From the IMG/VR virus record IMGVR_UViG_3300006904_000012, positions 1 to 38,647 of that record: a DNA stretch of 38,647 nucleotides; one strand, written 5' to 3'. The notes under the pieces are model-generated. The model did no database searches. It was given only the letters and a program-made list of their open reading frames with translations, and was not told where the DNA came from. Position 1 is the first letter of the stretch. Every line of letters begins with the position of its first letter. Shown piece by piece: positions 37,429-38,647 of this stretch. The DNA is from a virus. A program made the translations under genes and the position numbers.

Positions 37429-37736
37429 GGTGCGTTCAAGAATATGTCCTACAGCGCTGGTCCTCGGTCACGCCGATGCTGATGCCGGACGGCTGGTGCC
37501 CGCTCTCGGTGCGCGCCGGACCGAACGACTACACGGTCGTCATGTCGGCCCTGGTCGACCCCACGCGGCCGCAGGAGTCTGAGACCTTCGTCATGCTGAG
37601 CCAGGGCGACGCTCTGCCGGATCAGCCGGACGGCAAGGAGCTGGCGTTCGTAGGGGACTGCCAGAACGGCAGGTACCTCTTCCTCCAGGTCGACGCGCCG
37701 GAGGGGCCGGGCACGAGGTTCATCGGCAGGTACTAG
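37425..37736 (+). CDS. unknown 103-residue protein
   Basis: ATG overlapping the previous stop (ATGA). The sequence is strand-rich (YVLQRWSSVTPMLMP, YTVVMSALVDP, FVMLSQGDALPD, RYLFLQVDAPEGPG). It is the last gene before an operon break with a new promoter. No family recognised; a small beta-sandwich fold is possible. Confidence 0.55.
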   Translation: MRCVQEYVLQRWSSVTPMLMPDGWCPLSVRAGPNDYTVVMSALVDPTRPQESETFVMLSQGDALPDQPDGKELAFVGDCQNGRYLFLQVDAPEGPGTRFIGRY

Positions 37737-37774
37737 GAATCCGGGAAAGACTCCTTGACTCCAGTCCCGATTCC
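37736..37774. promoter_or_regulatory. inverted repeat flanking the -35 box
   Basis: GGAATCCGGGA (37736-37746) and TCCCGATTCC (37765-37774) are matching arms with one unpaired C. They enclose the -35 box of the promoter at 37755-37782 and end two bases before its -10 box. This is a plausible operator. The word TCCCGATTCCGA (37765-37776) also occurs exactly at 21481-21492 in the intergenic control region. Confidence 0.5.
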
Positions 37775-37782
37775 GATATACT
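37755..37782 (+). promoter_or_regulatory. strong rightward promoter
   Basis: TTGACT (37755-37760), 16 bp, TATACT (37777-37782): five of six matches to each sigma70 box. The start would be near 37789, about 50 nt before the ATG at 37840. Confidence 0.7.
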
Positions 37783-37839
37783 GGGGCACACCTGCACAAT
37801 TCACGATCCTACACGAGAGTCAAGAACGAGAACAAAGAC

Positions 37840-38358
37840 ATGGGTGCATTCACAGGTCTGAGAGACGCGAAGCGCGGGTTCAACAGCAACCCGCTCCGTC
37901 CGGGCAAGGTCGTCGCTCGCATCGACAAGTGCGAGATGTTCGACTCGGACAAGGGCGAGTTCTGGAAGAACACGCTGACCGTCCTGGCCGTGGTCGACGG
38001 CGACCACAAGCCGGGCGAGATCGTCCACACGTTCTTCAAGTACACGAACACCGCGGAGATGCGGGAGGTCTTCCAGCGCAACCTGAAGGCCTTCATCGCC
38101 AACGTGCTGAACGTGGACGACGAGAACGTCGACGAGTCCGTCGCGAAGCGGATCATCGACGAGGGCGAGAAGTCCGACATGATCGGCCTGGTGACGGTCG
38201 TCACCGCCCGGTCGCGGACGAGCAAGAAGTCAAAGGACGAGAAGACGGGGGAGCCCTTCGAGTACACCGTGTACTCCTGGGAGCCCTCGCTCGACGAGGC
38301 CGCCATCAGGGAAGCCATCGGGGACGCCGCCTACAAGCAGTTCTTCCCGAACGGCTGA
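37840..38358 (+). CDS. possible single-stranded-DNA-binding protein
   Basis: The 172-residue product begins DAKRGFNSNPLRPGKVVARI, followed by FWKNTLTVLAVVDGDHKPGE and IVHTFFKYTNTAEMREVFQR, an OB-fold-like strand pattern resembling phage DUF669-type or SSB-like proteins. An acidic region (NVDDENVDE) and an aromatic/acidic end (VYSWEPSLDEAA, QFFPNG) are common in ssDNA-binding proteins of phages. It has its own strong promoter, suggesting abundant production. Position after the helicase genes supports the call; the family is not confirmed. Confidence 0.5.
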   Translation: MGAFTGLRDAKRGFNSNPLRPGKVVARIDKCEMFDSDKGEFWKNTLTVLAVVDGDHKPGEIVHTFFKYTNTAEMREVFQRNLKAFIANVLNVDDENVDESVAKRIIDEGEKSDMIGLVTVVTARSRTSKKSKDEKTGEPFEYTVYSWEPSLDEAAIREAIGDAAYKQFFPNG

Positions 38359-38363
38359 GCAAT

Positions 38364-38457
38364 CGGTCGGACTAAGTAGGCGAGCTGATCCCGAACATCC
38401 GACCGTGGTTGCAGCGGTGCCCGAAAAGTCCGCCGAGAGGGTGCGAGGCCCTCACCC
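38364..38457 (+). other. structured untranslated stretch (possible leader or terminator)
   Basis: CGGTCGGA (38364-38371) pairs perfectly with TCCGACCG (38398-38405) around a 26-nt loop. Further on, GAGGG/CCCTC (38437-38441 with 38449-38453) competes with GGGTG/CACCC (38439-38443 with 38453-38457). The two mutually exclusive stems in the 133-nt gap before the next gene suggest an attenuator or riboregulator, or a terminator lacking a T-run. Confidence 0.4.
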
Positions 38458-38491
38458 GAACAAACAACCGCAGAGCTACGAGGATCCGAAG

Positions 38492-38647
38492 ATGAGTCTA
38501 CTCTCCAGGCTGGTCGCGCCCGCAGCGGGCGAGGACAAGCTGCCCGTCCACCAGTTCATGGCCGCCCTGGCGGAGCTGAAGCGCGGCGTGTCCGGCGTCT
38601 CGGTCTCCTCGATCGCGACCTTCTTCAACCTCTCCGCCGGGGAGCAG
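38492..38647 (+). CDS. unknown protein (3' partial)
   Basis: ATG with CGAGGA upstream; the frame is open to the right edge (52 codons). The visible part, MSLLSRLVAPAAGEDKLPVH then FMAALAELKRG and VSSIATFFNLS, is helical. It follows the possible ssDNA-binding gene. Too little is present for a function. Confidence 0.55.
   Translation, partial: MSLLSRLVAPAAGEDKLPVHQFMAALAELKRGVSGVSVSSIATFFNLSAGEQ

Noticed and set aside
1-38647. CRISPR array, integrase, attachment site or insertion sequence
   Set aside because: No spaced identical repeats of CRISPR length, no recombinase catalytic motifs and no terminal-inverted-repeat transposase unit were seen. The resolvase-like HTH protein at 35174 has no catalytic domain.

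Overview
The window reads as a fragment of a tailed double-stranded DNA phage genome with a long (siphovirus-like) tail. GC content is high, genes are packed tightly, and ATGA, GTGA and TAGTG stop/start overlaps and GTG or TTG starts are common. There are no bacterial housekeeping genes, rRNA, tRNA, integrase or attachment sites, so nothing here points to a prophage. The host cannot be named. The GC content, the lipoprotein signals and a tail-tip gene order like that of alphaproteobacterial gene transfer agents fit a high-GC bacterium, possibly a proteobacterium. Portal, capsid and head-completion genes must lie left of the window.

Region 1 (1-15770, + strand) is the tail module. It holds a repeat-bearing structural protein cut by the window edge, the major tail tube protein, a tail assembly chaperone with a probable -1 frameshift extension, a 1383-residue tape measure, and two paralogous adhesin-like proteins. 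These are followed by a four-gene tail-tip set (distal tail protein, DUF2163-like cysteine-rich hub protein, NlpC/P60 peptidase, gpJ-like hub) and a small fibre-like protein. Two tandem hairpins at 15779-15841 end this unit against a convergent one.

Region 2 (20578-15847, - strand) is an inverted packaging and envelope module. In transcription order it has a possible small terminase, a multi-pass membrane protein, a tiny acidic protein, a membrane/coiled-coil protein, a degenerate ATPase-like protein resembling the N-terminal half of TerL, TerL itself, a zinc-ribbon protein, and a lipoprotein with SprT-like metalloprotease motifs.

Region 3 (20579-21625) is a divergent intergenic region of about 1 kb. 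It carries six 14-bp tandem repeats, three copies of a CTGCC-N5-GGCAG palindrome (one filling a promoter spacer), two TTGAT-N5-ATCAA palindromes, other inverted repeats, a 17-bp-stem hairpin and a good sigma70-type promoter. It is the best candidate for the control region and perhaps the replication origin.

Region 4 (21626-30413, + strand) is an accessory early region of small genes. Most are unknown, but it includes a GGDEF (diguanylate-cyclase-like) protein coupled to a lipoprotein, a uracil-DNA-glycosylase-superfamily-like protein, several one-helix membrane peptides and an HD-domain phosphohydrolase.

Region 5 (30423-38647, + strand) is replication: a primase/helicase, a Cas4/RecB-like PD-(D/E)XK nuclease with probable Fe-S cysteines and an internal start site, a small HTH protein, a SNF2-type helicase, a possible ssDNA-binding protein and the start of one more gene. 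Similar promoters (TTGAC/TGGACA, 16-17 bp, TAnnnT) recur before operons in regions 3 to 5.

All function calls rest on motifs read by eye. No database search was run.
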